Made by a program: the position numbers and the translations under genes. Positions 24,337 through 33,448 of a stretch of DNA of 64,000 bases are shown one piece after another. The notes under the pieces are model-generated. The model worked only from the letters and a program-made list of their open reading frames with translations, was not told the DNA's origin and made no database searches. The stretch is from Bradyrhizobium nivariense (lineage in GTDB: Bacteria; Pseudomonadota; Alphaproteobacteria; Rhizobiales; Xanthobacteraceae), in assembly GCF_029846715.1 (NCBI RefSeq), contig NZ_JARVWW010000025.1:48726-112725 (forward strand), written 5' to 3'. Position 1 is the stretch's first letter, and each line of letters starts with the position of its first letter.

Positions 24337-24993
24337 CTAATATTCGACCTCGAGCTCCTCGATCTCGGCCGGCTCTTCCCTTGCCGCCGCGATCCATTCC
24401 CGCATCTCGGGCATGGCCATGATGGTATCGGCATAAGCCTTCAGGAGCGGGTCGAGCTTGACGTTATAGGTGACGAAGCGCGTCACCACGGGAGCGTACA
24501 TCGCGTCCGCCATGGTGCGCCTCTCGCCGAACAGAAAGGGGCCGCCCGATTTCTCCAGGCAATCGCGCCAGATCGCCCAGACCCGGTCGATGTCGGCCTG
24601 CGCGCGCGACCAGATCTTGAAGCCGGGGAAATGCCCCTTCAGATTCACCGGCAGCGAGGCGCGCAGCGTGGTGAAGCCGGAATGGATTTCGCCGCAGATC
24701 GAGCGGCAATGCGCGCGCTGGACGCGATCCGCGGGCAACAGCCCGGCATCCGGCATCGCCTCATTGAGATATTCGGCGATCGCCAGCGTATCCCAGACGG
24801 TCGCGCCGTCGTGCCGCAGGCACGGCACCAGGATCGACGAGGACAGCAGCAGGATTTCGGCGCGCGCCGACGCGTCGTCCGGCGCGGTGACGATCTCCTC
24901 GAAATCGAGCCCGGAAAATTTCGTCAGCAGCCAGCCACGCAGCGACCAGGACGAGTAGTTCTTGCTGCTGATGGTCAGTGTCGCCTTCGCCAT
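24337..24993 (-). CDS. Glutathione S-transferase family protein
   Basis: 218 residues from MAKATLTISSKNYSSWSLRGW at 24993. Thioredoxin-fold N-terminal domain with an NYSSWSLR active-site region (Ser-type, maleylacetoacetate isomerase/zeta-like), the SSSILVPCLRHDG cis-Pro segment and the TVWDTLAIAEYLNE Asp/Thr pair contacting glutathione. The helical C-terminal domain includes GPFLFGERRTMADAMYAPVVTR. Probably detoxification or isomerisation with glutathione; exact substrate unknown. Confidence 0.9.
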   Translation of the reverse strand: MAKATLTISSKNYSSWSLRGWLLTKFSGLDFEEIVTAPDDASARAEILLLSSSILVPCLRHDGATVWDTLAIAEYLNEAMPDAGLLPADRVQRAHCRSICGEIHSGFTTLRASLPVNLKGHFPGFKIWSRAQADIDRVWAIWRDCLEKSGGPFLFGERRTMADAMYAPVVTRFVTYNVKLDPLLKAYADTIMAMPEMREWIAAAREEPAEIEELEVEY

Positions 24994-25160
24994 GTGGCCT
25001 TCCCTCACGCCTGTGACCTGCACCCGCCCGGCCTGCGGCGTGCACATGATCTGTGCTTCCCGCGGAATGAGCAGCAAGCGACGTGCCAGTCTTGAGGGCG
25101 GTCCACCTCCCGTTTGGCTTCGATATTGCATAGCAGCACGGGACAGGTGGGCGTTTCAGT

Positions 25161-26384
25161 ATGATGTCGATGTATTATCAGGCCTTTCAGAACCATATGG
25201 ACCTGACGGCGCCGTGGCGGTCGGGGGCTTCGTCCGCGCTTAAATTCCTCAATCTGGTGCCGCAGGGCCTGTCGGATCAGGTCGTCGGCCGGCTGTCGGC
25301 CGCGCTGGAGCTGATCTCCCGCTCCACCCTCACCTATCACCGCCCTGCCTACGGCATCGACAGCGTCATGGTGGGCAATCGTGAGGTCGCCGTTACCGAG
25401 GAGGTCGCTTACGCGACCCCGTTCGGCTCGCTGCTGCGTTTCAAGAAGGAGGGTGTGGGCGAGCAGCCGCGCATGCTGCTGGTGGCGCCGATGTCCGGCC
25501 ATTTCGCGACGCTGCTGCGCGGCACCGTGAAGACGCTGCTCCAGGACCACGACGTCTATATCACCGACTGGCACAATCCGCGCGACATTCCCCGCAGCGA
25601 GGGCCGCTTCGGGCTCGACGACTACACCGAGCATCTCATCGACTTCCTCGGCCAATTGGGCCCGCGTCCGCATATGGTTGCAATCTGCCAGCCCTCGGTC
25701 TCGGCGCTCGCGGCCGCCGCGATCATGTGCGAGGGCAACCATCCCTCGCGGCCGGCGACGCTGACGCTGATGGCGGGGCCGATCGACACGCGCATCCAGC
25801 CGACCAGGGTCAACGATTTCGCCAAGAGCAAGCCGATCGACTGGTTCGAGCAGAACCTGATCAACTACGTGCCGATGCAGTGCCGCGGCGCACTTCGGAA
25901 GGTCTATCCCGGCTTCGTGCAGCTCACGGCCTTCGTCTCGATGAATCTCGAGCGCCACATCAAGCAGCACATGGATCTCGCCAACCACATCGCCAAGGGC
26001 GAGAAGGAGAAGGCGGCCAGCATCAAGACCTTCTACGACGAGTATTTCGCCGTGATGGACCTGCCCGCGGAATTCTACATCGAGACCGTCCGCGACGTAT
26101 TCCAGGAGCACCTTTTGCCGCAGGGCAAGCTGATGCATCGGGGACGTCCGGTGAACACCAAGGCCGTCAGCCGCATGGGGCTGATGACCGTCGAGGGCGA
26201 GAAGGACGACATCTGCTCGATCGGCCAGACCCTCGCGGCGCAAGACCTCTGCACCGGCGTGCGCGCCTATCGCCGCGTCCACCACATGCAGGCCGGCGTC
26301 GGCCATTACGGCGTGTTCTCGGGCAAGCGCTGGAACAACGAGATCTATCCGCTGCTGCGGGATTTCGTGCACGTGAATTCGTAA
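25161..26384 (+). CDS. phaZ: Intracellular polyhydroxyalkanoate depolymerase
   Basis: 407 residues. The sequence matches intracellular PHB/PHA depolymerases: the MYYQAFQNHMDLTAPWR start, the catalytic Cys about 176 in VAICQPSVSAL, the ITDWHNPRDIP segment, and the C-terminal HHMQAGVGHYGVFSGKRWNNEIYPLLRDF carrying the His. It degrades stored polyhydroxybutyrate in the cytoplasm. The last 39 bases, including the end of the reading frame, are repeated 4.7 kb downstream at 31090-31128, see that entry. Confidence 0.95.
   Translation: MMSMYYQAFQNHMDLTAPWRSGASSALKFLNLVPQGLSDQVVGRLSAALELISRSTLTYHRPAYGIDSVMVGNREVAVTEEVAYATPFGSLLRFKKEGVGEQPRMLLVAPMSGHFATLLRGTVKTLLQDHDVYITDWHNPRDIPRSEGRFGLDDYTEHLIDFLGQLGPRPHMVAICQPSVSALAAAAIMCEGNHPSRPATLTLMAGPIDTRIQPTRVNDFAKSKPIDWFEQNLINYVPMQCRGALRKVYPGFVQLTAFVSMNLERHIKQHMDLANHIAKGEKEKAASIKTFYDEYFAVMDLPAEFYIETVRDVFQEHLLPQGKLMHRGRPVNTKAVSRMGLMTVEGEKDDICSIGQTLAAQDLCTGVRAYRRVHHMQAGVGHYGVFSGKRWNNEIYPLLRDFVHVNS
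26342..26380 (+). repeat. Left copy of the duplicated phaZ 3' end
   Basis: The last coding bases of phaZ match 31090-31128 at 33 of 39 positions, with a perfect 18-base core TTTCGTGCACGTGAATTC at 26363-26380. This copy is in frame and intact, coding IYPLLRDFVHVNS. The arrangement resembles an attachment-site duplication. Confidence 0.7.
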
Positions 26385-26513
26385 CCCGTCAGCCCCTGGC
26401 CCGTACGTCACGTGCGAACCTCAACGCGCAATCGCAGTGAGGCGACCGGAGATGCTGGGCAGGATCGAGACGCCTCTCCTGACCAAACGGCTAGCTAGAG
26501 AAACCGCACGTGC

Positions 26514-29500
26514 CTAATGCACTTGCTTGAGCAGCTCTTTGGCTTCAACGACTTCGGGAAGATTGCGCTCCGCATCGAATTCAGCGAGCACGGGAGCGAG
26601 CACCTCGGATACCGCGCCCGCTCGGCCATTTGTCTTGTGCAGGCGTGCAAGTCCAAGGGCGCTGCGCAGCTCGAAAGTCTTCACCCGTTGGTGTCGTGCG
26701 ATTTCCAGCGCTCGGTTGAGGGCATTTTCGGCACAGGCTAGGTCCGAAGGACCATGACGCAACAAAAGTTCCCCGTAGACGCGATGCAGCTCGGCATCAA
26801 GCCAATGCTGACCGGATTGCCCCGCCCATGCGATCAATCCGCTCAAGATTTCCAGCCCGTTTTCGAGTTGGCCCGATTCTGCATCCGCCATGGCGACATG
26901 CATCCCCCAAAACGGCTCACAGAGGTAGCAGTCATTCTCGTGCAGCAAGGTCCAGCCGCGACGCATTTCCGTTAGCCCGGCCATTCCATCGCCGGCACGC
27001 CACTTGGCCAGGCCATTCAGGTAGGTGCCGGCGGCCACATACAGCGGCATCGTGTGGTCGTGAGCGAGACCGAGCGCCAGGATCGTCTCTGTTTGCTGCA
27101 ACATGCCCCCGCATAGTCCGTCGAACACAGCTCGATGAACAAGCGCATTGGCCTGAGAAAGCGCCCGTTTTTCTCCGGAAGCACTTATCGCTTCCGCGGC
27201 GAGGCGGCGTGCGCGAGCGATCCTGCCAAGCGGCCAAAGCACCAGGGCAAGAAACCTCATGATCACGAATGGGAGATCCAGCGCCGAGCCCCTGAACGTC
27301 GCGGGATCCGGCTCGTCACCATAGATCTCTAGTGCCTTCTCAAGATGTACTCTCGCGTTCAAGTAGTCGCCCCCGAACCAGCAGGTAACCCCGCCCGTCC
27401 AATGTGCAACGACGGCGGCCACCGGTGAGTCCGGTCGCCGGTCAGCGGCGTTCATGATGGCATCCACCAGCGCCCGCATCGGCGCGAGTTCGCCGTGTGT
27501 CAGGCAGGCATTGAAGAGGCCCGAATGGACCGGCGCAAGTTCAACCGGATCATTAATGTCGGCTGCGAACTGCCGGGCGCGCGTCCATGCGGCTACCGTT
27601 TCGGGAGCGCTGTGCCCAAGGCTGCCCCGCAATGCACGGCCATATGCAATTTGAAGATGAAGCCTACTCATCATCCGGTCGGGCTCATCGGGCAGCTCAT
27701 CGGCGATGGCAATCGCCTTGCCGAGATGTGCAATCGCCTCGGAATAGGCGGAGCGTTTCAGCGCCTGCAGGCCCGCCTTGCGCCACCATTCGAGGGCGAC
27801 CTCGTTCAGCCCCGCCTCAGTGAAGTGGTGTGCCAGAACTTCCGGCTCAGTCTCGGCGACGATTGGAAACTTCTCGCGCAGGACATCGCCGATGCGCTTG
27901 TGAAGCACCTGCCGTTTGCTCTTGAGCAGGCTCTCGTAGGCCGCTTCCTGAACGAGAGCGTGCTTGAAACTATAATTTGCTTCGGGCGGAGCCCCGCGAC
28001 GCACCAGCAGTTCGGCCTCTTCGAGTTGCGCTAGCGCAGCGCTCAGCGTCAGATCATCGCGTCCCGCCACATATCTCAGCAGCGCGTATGAGAAGTCGCG
28101 ACCGATGGCGGCGCCTATCTGTGCCAACTCCTTGACTGGAGCCAGCCGGTCGAGCCGCGCCATCAGCGAATCCTGCAGCGTCGCCGGAATAGCGAGCGGC
28201 GGGAGCGGACTATCGAGGCGATAGCGCCCGGCATCTTCGACGAGCAGTCCGGACTCCAGCACCATCTTGGTCAATTCCTCGACGAATAGCGGGATGCCAT
28301 CCGTCCTATCGATGATCTGCTTCATCATCTCGCGTGGCAGCTGGCGACCAACGGCCACCTGTTCGACCAGCGCGCGCGAGTCCTGCCGATCGAGTCGGTC
28401 GAGCCGCAACAGACTGACGTTGGCAAGGCCCGACCATGAGGGCTCGAACTCTGGCCGGCATGTCATGAGCACGAGTATCGGCAGTCCCCTGATCCGGTCG
28501 ACCGCGAGATCGAACAGTTCAAGTGTCGTGGCATCGGCCCAATGCATGTCCTCGCAGACAATCAGCAGGGGCTGCTCTCGCGCCAATCCCTCAAGCTGAT
28601 CGAGAAGGGCGGCAAATGTCTGTCGCCGCTGCTGCGCCGGGCTCAAACCCAGCGGCGGACAATGGTCGCCGGTGGGAATCGAAAGGAGAGCCGCAATGAG
28701 CGGTGTCGCTTGGGCGACCTGCTGTGTTCCAAGCGCCAGCATTGCTTCGAGCTTGTCGAGCTTTTGCCCGGACGTGTCGTGCGAGCGGATGCCGGCGGCG
28801 CGCTCGAGCTGCGCGACAAAGGGATGGAGCGCACTGTTGGTATGGTAGGGCGAACACTGATATCGCACCCGGCGGTGCGCCCCCAACGAGGGGCTTTCGG
28901 ACAACGTTGCGACAATGCGCGACTTGCCGATGCCCGCTTCGCCAGAAATCAATACCATCTGGCCCTGCCCCTGCCATGCCACCCGCTGGCGCGAGAGAGT
29001 GAACTCGATCTCGTCCCTGCGGCCGACAAAACCGATCGAGCGCGCCGCGCGGACCGCCTCGAAGCGGCTCTCGGATGCGATCGCTCCCTCCACCGCCCAG
29101 ACTGCGATGGGTTCGGCTATCCCTTTGACCTCACGGCGGCCGAGATTGCGAAACGTGAAGAGATCACCAAGCAGCCGGCGCGTCGACGACGCAACAACGA
29201 CCGCGCCCGGTTCCGCCAGGCTCTGGAGCCGAGCGGCGAGGTTTGGTGTGTCGCCGACGGTTGCCTGCTCCTCTGACGCATCTCCGCTGATGAGGTCACC
29301 GACCACCACAAGCCCTGTCGCAATTGCGATGCGCAGTTCAACCCGTTCGTCGGCGCCTGTTTTGAGCTGCCTAATTGCGGAGATAGTGTCGAGGCCCGCT
29401 CGCACTGCGCGCTCCGCATCATCCTCGTGGGCGCGAGGATAGCCGAAATAAACGAGTATTCCGTCGCCGACGAACCTGGCTATCCTTCCGTCATAAGCGG

Positions 29501-29852
29501 CAATGACGCTCGCGCAGGCGGCGCGGTAGGCCCGGATCACTTCCCACATATCCTCGGGATCGAGACGCGCCGAGAGCGCGGTCGAGCCGACCAGATCGCA
29601 AAACATAACGGTGAGGTGGCGCCGCTCGGCGTCCTGAGGAGGGGTCGGCGATGCGATCAACGCGGCTGGATCGAGGTCGGCAATAGCACGCAGCATTTTG
29701 CGGCGATGGCCTAGCAGGACTCCGAGCTTATCAAAGTCCTCGTCCATCAGTTCGGGGAGGACGCCCACGTCGATCCCATTTTGGACAAAACGCTCTGCGT
29801 ATTGCCCAAGCCCCAGTTTCTCGAGCCACTCCGCAATCTGCATTGGCTCCAC
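26514..29852 (-). CDS. SAM domain - class III nucleotide cyclase - AAA ATPase - TPR-like signalling protein
   Basis: 1112 residues. Residues 1-62 form a SAM domain (IAEWLEKLGLGQYAERF). A class III adenylate/guanylate cyclase domain follows (about 76-255), with metal-binding Asp86 (MFCDLVGST) and Asp130 (FVGDG), plus GDTPNLAARLQ carrying the transition-state Asn and Arg. An ATPase domain of the AAA_16/MalT kind begins with FVGRRDEIEF and Walker A GEAGIGKS at 304-311. The rest is helical repeats (TPR-like) to the end. Bradyrhizobia carry many such proteins. It likely makes cAMP under control of the ATPase/TPR part; the signal is unknown. It lies between the two phaZ-end copies. Confidence 0.92.
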   Translation of the reverse strand: MEPMQIAEWLEKLGLGQYAERFVQNGIDVGVLPELMDEDFDKLGVLLGHRRKMLRAIADLDPAALIASPTPPQDAERRHLTVMFCDLVGSTALSARLDPEDMWEVIRAYRAACASVIAAYDGRIARFVGDGILVYFGYPRAHEDDAERAVRAGLDTISAIRQLKTGADERVELRIAIATGLVVVGDLISGDASEEQATVGDTPNLAARLQSLAEPGAVVVASSTRRLLGDLFTFRNLGRREVKGIAEPIAVWAVEGAIASESRFEAVRAARSIGFVGRRDEIEFTLSRQRVAWQGQGQMVLISGEAGIGKSRIVATLSESPSLGAHRRVRYQCSPYHTNSALHPFVAQLERAAGIRSHDTSGQKLDKLEAMLALGTQQVAQATPLIAALLSIPTGDHCPPLGLSPAQQRRQTFAALLDQLEGLAREQPLLIVCEDMHWADATTLELFDLAVDRIRGLPILVLMTCRPEFEPSWSGLANVSLLRLDRLDRQDSRALVEQVAVGRQLPREMMKQIIDRTDGIPLFVEELTKMVLESGLLVEDAGRYRLDSPLPPLAIPATLQDSLMARLDRLAPVKELAQIGAAIGRDFSYALLRYVAGRDDLTLSAALAQLEEAELLVRRGAPPEANYSFKHALVQEAAYESLLKSKRQVLHKRIGDVLREKFPIVAETEPEVLAHHFTEAGLNEVALEWWRKAGLQALKRSAYSEAIAHLGKAIAIADELPDEPDRMMSRLHLQIAYGRALRGSLGHSAPETVAAWTRARQFAADINDPVELAPVHSGLFNACLTHGELAPMRALVDAIMNAADRRPDSPVAAVVAHWTGGVTCWFGGDYLNARVHLEKALEIYGDEPDPATFRGSALDLPFVIMRFLALVLWPLGRIARARRLAAEAISASGEKRALSQANALVHRAVFDGLCGGMLQQTETILALGLAHDHTMPLYVAAGTYLNGLAKWRAGDGMAGLTEMRRGWTLLHENDCYLCEPFWGMHVAMADAESGQLENGLEILSGLIAWAGQSGQHWLDAELHRVYGELLLRHGPSDLACAENALNRALEIARHQRVKTFELRSALGLARLHKTNGRAGAVSEVLAPVLAEFDAERNLPEVVEAKELLKQVH

Positions 29853-30160
29853 CGATCGTGTGGTTGGCGGTTAGCAGAATTTTGGACCACGGCGCGGGGA
29901 CGATATCCCAACATCGCCATGATGGCACGTCTTGTTTGTTGTGCGATAATTTAGGTTACTCAGTACCGACACGGCTTCCAAGCCGGGTCGCCGCCCGATG
30001 CGAACGACTGCGCTACCAAAAATCGCCTTCACGCAGCGTTGGACGACAGAGGTTGCGATGAGTGGTCACGACTCACTCCAGACCTGAAGCCGAATCCAAC
30101 GCTGCGGCTTGTGCTCACGTCACGACGCCAAGCAGACGTTCTTCCGTGAGCACAATTCCT
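29853..30160. other. Intergenic gap with an inverted repeat, no gene
   Basis: 308 bases with visibly lower GC than the surroundings. GTGCTCACG (30111-30119) and CGTGAGCAC (30145-30153) form a 9-bp inverted repeat with a 25-base loop, just beyond the stop of the minus-strand gene at 30161. It may act in termination. No supported gene here. Confidence 0.4.
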
Positions 30161-30676
30161 TCATTGCTTGTCCATGCGCGCTTCGTAGTTGCGAGCCATC
30201 GTGCCCGCCGCAACTTGGAGCGAAGAACCAACCACCCAACAGCCGGCAACAAAGGCTATCAGCCCACTGGCTGGGTTTTGATCAAGGACAAGGATGCTGA
30301 CGGACAGAGTTGCGGCAATCGCGGCGCCGAACGTTCCGGCTGCACTCATGATCTCAGCCGGCTCGGAACCATTCCACTCTTCCGAGGTGCTCGAAATCGA
30401 CTTCCGTGCGACACTGCGAGACAAATCAATTCCGACATAATAGCTAAGAGCTCCGTAGAGCATCGTTATCAGCACGATCCAGCCGCTTTCAAACAGTCCG
30501 CCTTTCTCACGCAACAGGGTCGCACCCACATAGAGGCCGCAAGAGGCCCCAACGGCTGCGAGCCCAATTCTTTCAAGAAGATGGGCCGACCTGATCAGAC
30601 TGGAACGAGCGATCCGAAGATTGCCGGAGCCCCTCGTTAGGGAAAATGCGCTGGAAACTGCATCACTAATTTTCAT
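30161..30676 (-). CDS. Multi-pass membrane protein, unknown function
   Basis: 171 residues from MKISDAVSSAFSLTRGSG at 30676, fixed by a strong GAAGGAG site. Four hydrophobic segments are likely: about 30-50 (IGLAAVGASCGLYVGATLL), 57-77 (GWIVLITMLYGALSYYVGI), 107-128 (AAGTFGAAIAATLSVSILVL) and 135-157 (GLIAFVAGCWVVGSSLQVAAG). Composition is less GC-rich than the neighbours. No family recognised. It lies inside the block flanked by the phaZ-end duplicates. Confidence 0.75.
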   Translation of the reverse strand: MKISDAVSSAFSLTRGSGNLRIARSSLIRSAHLLERIGLAAVGASCGLYVGATLLREKGGLFESGWIVLITMLYGALSYYVGIDLSRSVARKSISSTSEEWNGSEPAEIMSAAGTFGAAIAATLSVSILVLDQNPASGLIAFVAGCWVVGSSLQVAAGTMARNYEARMDKQ

Positions 30677-31087
30677 TGGGGTCTCCTTCTTAAGTAAGTA
30701 GCGGCCTACCGGCCGACCCCGAATAGAGGCAGCCACGTGGACGCGTTTTGCGATTGCCTTGATTCCAATTTCTGAAAAATCTGTGCTGAGTGATGGGGCT
30801 GGCTTGCTCGTGAGCAAGACGAGAGCCAATCCAAAGCTGCGAGCACGCGGCTACGCAGGCATTGCATCTCACCCGTGTCTGTCAGTTAGGTCCGGGTGCG
30901 GCAATTTCTTGCGGGAGTGATAGCTCGAAAGAGAGTGATGGAATATGAGACGGTTCACATAACGCGGTTCCCCGTCGCTCCATCCGGTCACAATTTCCGG
31001 AGGACAGGTCTGCATCGTCGCGAGACCCGGGAGCGCGGGAGCTGAAAGAGCCGTCAGTTAACAAGTTGTCCCGCGTCTCGCCGACAT
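30677..31087. other. Gene-free gap
   Basis: About 410 bases upstream of the membrane-protein gene and before the phaZ-end remnant. No credible gene, RNA or hairpin was seen. The membrane-protein promoter must lie in the first part. Confidence 0.5.
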
Positions 31088-31131
31088 CAGATCTATCCAC
31101 TCATGCCGTGTTTCGTGCACGTGAATTCCTG
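31088..31131 (+). pseudogene. Remnant of a phaZ 3' end (duplicated gene tail)
   Basis: Read in frame this segment codes QIYPLMPCFVHVNS and then TGA, against EIYPLLRDFVHVNS and TAA at the true phaZ end. Spacing is conserved without gaps and the last 18 coding bases are identical. There is no upstream phaZ sequence. It is best read as a displaced gene end left by insertion of the 26.4-31.1 kb block or by duplication and deletion. Confidence 0.65.
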
Positions 31132-31246
31132 AAGATCCGCCAAATTCCTTCAGCAGGATCGGACAAAGCAGCGCGGCTTTGGGAAAGACGCCGGCGCTGC
31201 ACCAGCCCTAAAACACGGACATGCCGCTCGAGCCGGAGGCCTTGCT

Positions 31247-32173
31247 TTGTCCGAATTGCCAAATCCTGCCGCCACGCCGGCTGCGATCGTCGACGCATTG
31301 AAGACGCTCGCAGGCAATCCGCCGAAGGTGCGCGCGAGCTTCGCCAAGGGCCGATGCGTGCGCGGCACCTATGCCCCGTCCGACCGCGCGGCAGAGATCA
31401 CGCGATCGCTGAGCTTCACAAAACCGTCGCGCGTGCTGGCGCGGTTCTCCGTCGGTGGCGGCAATCCCGGAGTGACCGACACCAACAACCTCGTGCTGCG
31501 CGGTTTCAGCTTCAAGCTTGGCGACGACGCCCATCGCTCGGACATCCTGCTGGAAAGCGCTCCGGTGCATTTTGCACGGACGCTCGACCAGATGCTCGCC
31601 TTCCTCGAGGCGCGCATTCCGGGCGTGGACGGCAAGCCCGACATGGCGAAGGTCAAGGCCTTCTCCGCGGCCAATCCTGAGACGCTGAACCAGGCGAACT
31701 ACATCGCCGCGCGCCGGCTGCCCGGCAGCTTTGCCGGCACGACCTATTGGGGCGTGCACGCCTTCCCCGCGACCAACGCGAAGGGCGAGACCCGCTTCAT
31801 CAAGTTCAAGCTCTCGTCCGTCGGCGGCGATATCACGCTGAGCGAGGATGAGGCCAGGGCGAAATCCGCGGACTTCCTGCATGACGATCTCGCGCGGAGG
31901 ATCGCAGGCGGCGACGTCCGCTTCAATGTGATGGCCTTGCTCGACCGTCCCGGCGATCCCACCATGGACGTGACCCTGCGATGGCCTGACGAGGACAATC
32001 GCGAGGGGGTGCGGCTGGGGACGATCGTCATCACCAGCTTTGAGGCCAATGAGGCCTGCGACGGGTCCATCTTCAATCCGGCCAATCTCGCCGATGGCAT
32101 CGGCCATCCGCCGGACGAGATCTTTGCGGCGCGCCGCACGGCCTACACGATCTCGCTGGCGAAGCGCCGCTGA
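31247..32173 (+). CDS. Catalase-family peroxidase (SrpA-like)
   Basis: 308 residues from a TTG at 31247, chosen for the GGAGG 7 bases upstream. Small catalase-related proteins of this class lack the full catalase C-terminus. Visible landmarks are CVRGTYAPSD, the heme-side RFSVGGGNPGVTD, FVNAPVHF-like DILLESAPVHFARTLDQ, the SFAGTTYWGVHAF segment, and the proximal region FNPANLADGIGHPPDEIFAARRTAYTISLAKR with the Arg-x2-Tyr heme ligand. There is no signal peptide. It probably uses organic peroxides. It is convergent with an AraC regulator that may or may not control it. Confidence 0.9.
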   Translation: MSELPNPAATPAAIVDALKTLAGNPPKVRASFAKGRCVRGTYAPSDRAAEITRSLSFTKPSRVLARFSVGGGNPGVTDTNNLVLRGFSFKLGDDAHRSDILLESAPVHFARTLDQMLAFLEARIPGVDGKPDMAKVKAFSAANPETLNQANYIAARRLPGSFAGTTYWGVHAFPATNAKGETRFIKFKLSSVGGDITLSEDEARAKSADFLHDDLARRIAGGDVRFNVMALLDRPGDPTMDVTLRWPDEDNREGVRLGTIVITSFEANEACDGSIFNPANLADGIGHPPDEIFAARRTAYTISLAKRR

Positions 32174-32182
32174 TCAGATTCT

Positions 32183-32236
32183 TGTTTTGACGCGTTTTCT
32201 TTACGCGAACCGGTATCCACTTCGTTCGAAAACGCG
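32183..32236. repeat. Palindromic intergenic repeat, family G (terminator-like)
   Basis: TTGTTTTGACGCGTTTTC on the left and GAAAACGCG (32228-32236) on the right give a perfect 9-bp CGCGTTTTC/GAAAACGCG pair with ACCGGTATCCACTTCG in between. It fills the gap between two convergent genes and could terminate both. I recall this sequence as frequent in bradyrhizobia. Confidence 0.7.
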
Positions 32237-33160
32237 CTACTCGTCGGGTCCGCCATCGGTTTCGCGGCGCCACGCGCCCGGACTGACGCCGACCATGGAC
32301 GAGAACACCCGCGTGAAATGGCTCTGATTGGCAAATCCGGCCGAGATGGCAATCTCGGACAACGGCAGGTCGCGAACCGTCATCAGTTGCTTGGCCGCCT
32401 TCACGCGCTGCTGGAGCAGCCATTGATGCGGCGGCAGGCCGGTGGAGATCCGGAATGCGCGCGAGAAGTGGCTGACCGAAAGGCCGAGCTCGGTTGCGAT
32501 CTGCTGCAACGCGATCTTGCCTGAGAGATCGGAGTCGAGCCGATCGCACGCGCGCTTCACCTGCCATGGCGCGAGACCGCCGCGGCTCGGTTCTGCGGCT
32601 GGCTTCAGCCCACCATAGGTCTGGGCGACGTGGGCGGTGAGCGCAAGCATCATGTGATCGACGAAAAGCTGGTTGGTCTCGTCGGGTCGACGCAGGCCGT
32701 GCTGCAACGAGGCGCCGACATGTCGAATGACCTCGTCGTCATGACCGACACCTGGCTCGTAGCTGAGCTCGCCGACGCGCGGCCCGCCGGGCTGCCTGGC
32801 AATGCCGTTGAGCGCCGAGCGCGGCAAATAGAAGAAGAGCGAGTGAAACGGCTTGTCGATCACATAGCGAGGGTCGCGCTTGAGGTCGTACAGATAGGTC
32901 GCACCTGCGCGAACATCCGCCTTGGTGACACAGCGGCCCTCCTCCCAGCATTCGCAATCCGGATAGTCGCGGAATTTCAGGCTGACGAGATAGGCATCTT
33001 CCGCAGCCAAGGAGCCGGACATATCCGGCGTCGGATCGTCGTTGCGGACCTCGGTGACCGCGAGCGCGGCGCTGTGCAGCGAACGCGTGATCAGGACCGG
33101 TGCTTGCTTCGAGCGAAGGCCCCGCCCAAGCCTCTGTCCGTAGACGCCTGCTTGTGTCAT
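32237..33160 (-). CDS. AraC-family transcriptional regulator
   Basis: 307 residues. The C-terminal 100 residues carry two helix-turn-helix motifs (ALQQIATELGLSVSHFSRAF and LSEIAISAGFANQSHFTRVF) followed by GVSPGAWRR, diagnostic of AraC/XylS proteins. The N-terminal part (about 25-190) is a ligand or dimer domain with VSLKFRDYPDCECWEEGRCV; its clustered cysteines could sense metal or redox state, which is inference. It faces the peroxidase gene convergently; 288 bases upstream separate it from the ABC ATPase stop. Confidence 0.92.
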   Translation of the reverse strand: MTQAGVYGQRLGRGLRSKQAPVLITRSLHSAALAVTEVRNDDPTPDMSGSLAAEDAYLVSLKFRDYPDCECWEEGRCVTKADVRAGATYLYDLKRDPRYVIDKPFHSLFFYLPRSALNGIARQPGGPRVGELSYEPGVGHDDEVIRHVGASLQHGLRRPDETNQLFVDHMMLALTAHVAQTYGGLKPAAEPSRGGLAPWQVKRACDRLDSDLSGKIALQQIATELGLSVSHFSRAFRISTGLPPHQWLLQQRVKAAKQLMTVRDLPLSEIAISAGFANQSHFTRVFSSMVGVSPGAWRRETDGGPDE

Positions 33161-33448
33161 TTCAATAAACTCATCCGTAAAGGCACGTCTTCGTCGGCCC
33201 TCCCGAGATCCGCATTATCGGAGATCGCCGGCCAACGGTCCAGCTGCAGCGCATAACACGAAGCTGTCGTGGCAGGCTGTCGCACCGGATCGCGACGCGA
33301 TGATTTCATTGTGATTTCAGCGTGATGTCACAGGCCCCGGCGTCGCAAAGGACAACACCGTTAACCTGCTCGGCAAGTCATCGCGCGATTTCATCGTGCG
33401 TTCTCGAAAACAATTCGTGGCCGAAGGCGCGCTCGCGGCCTGCGCGCG

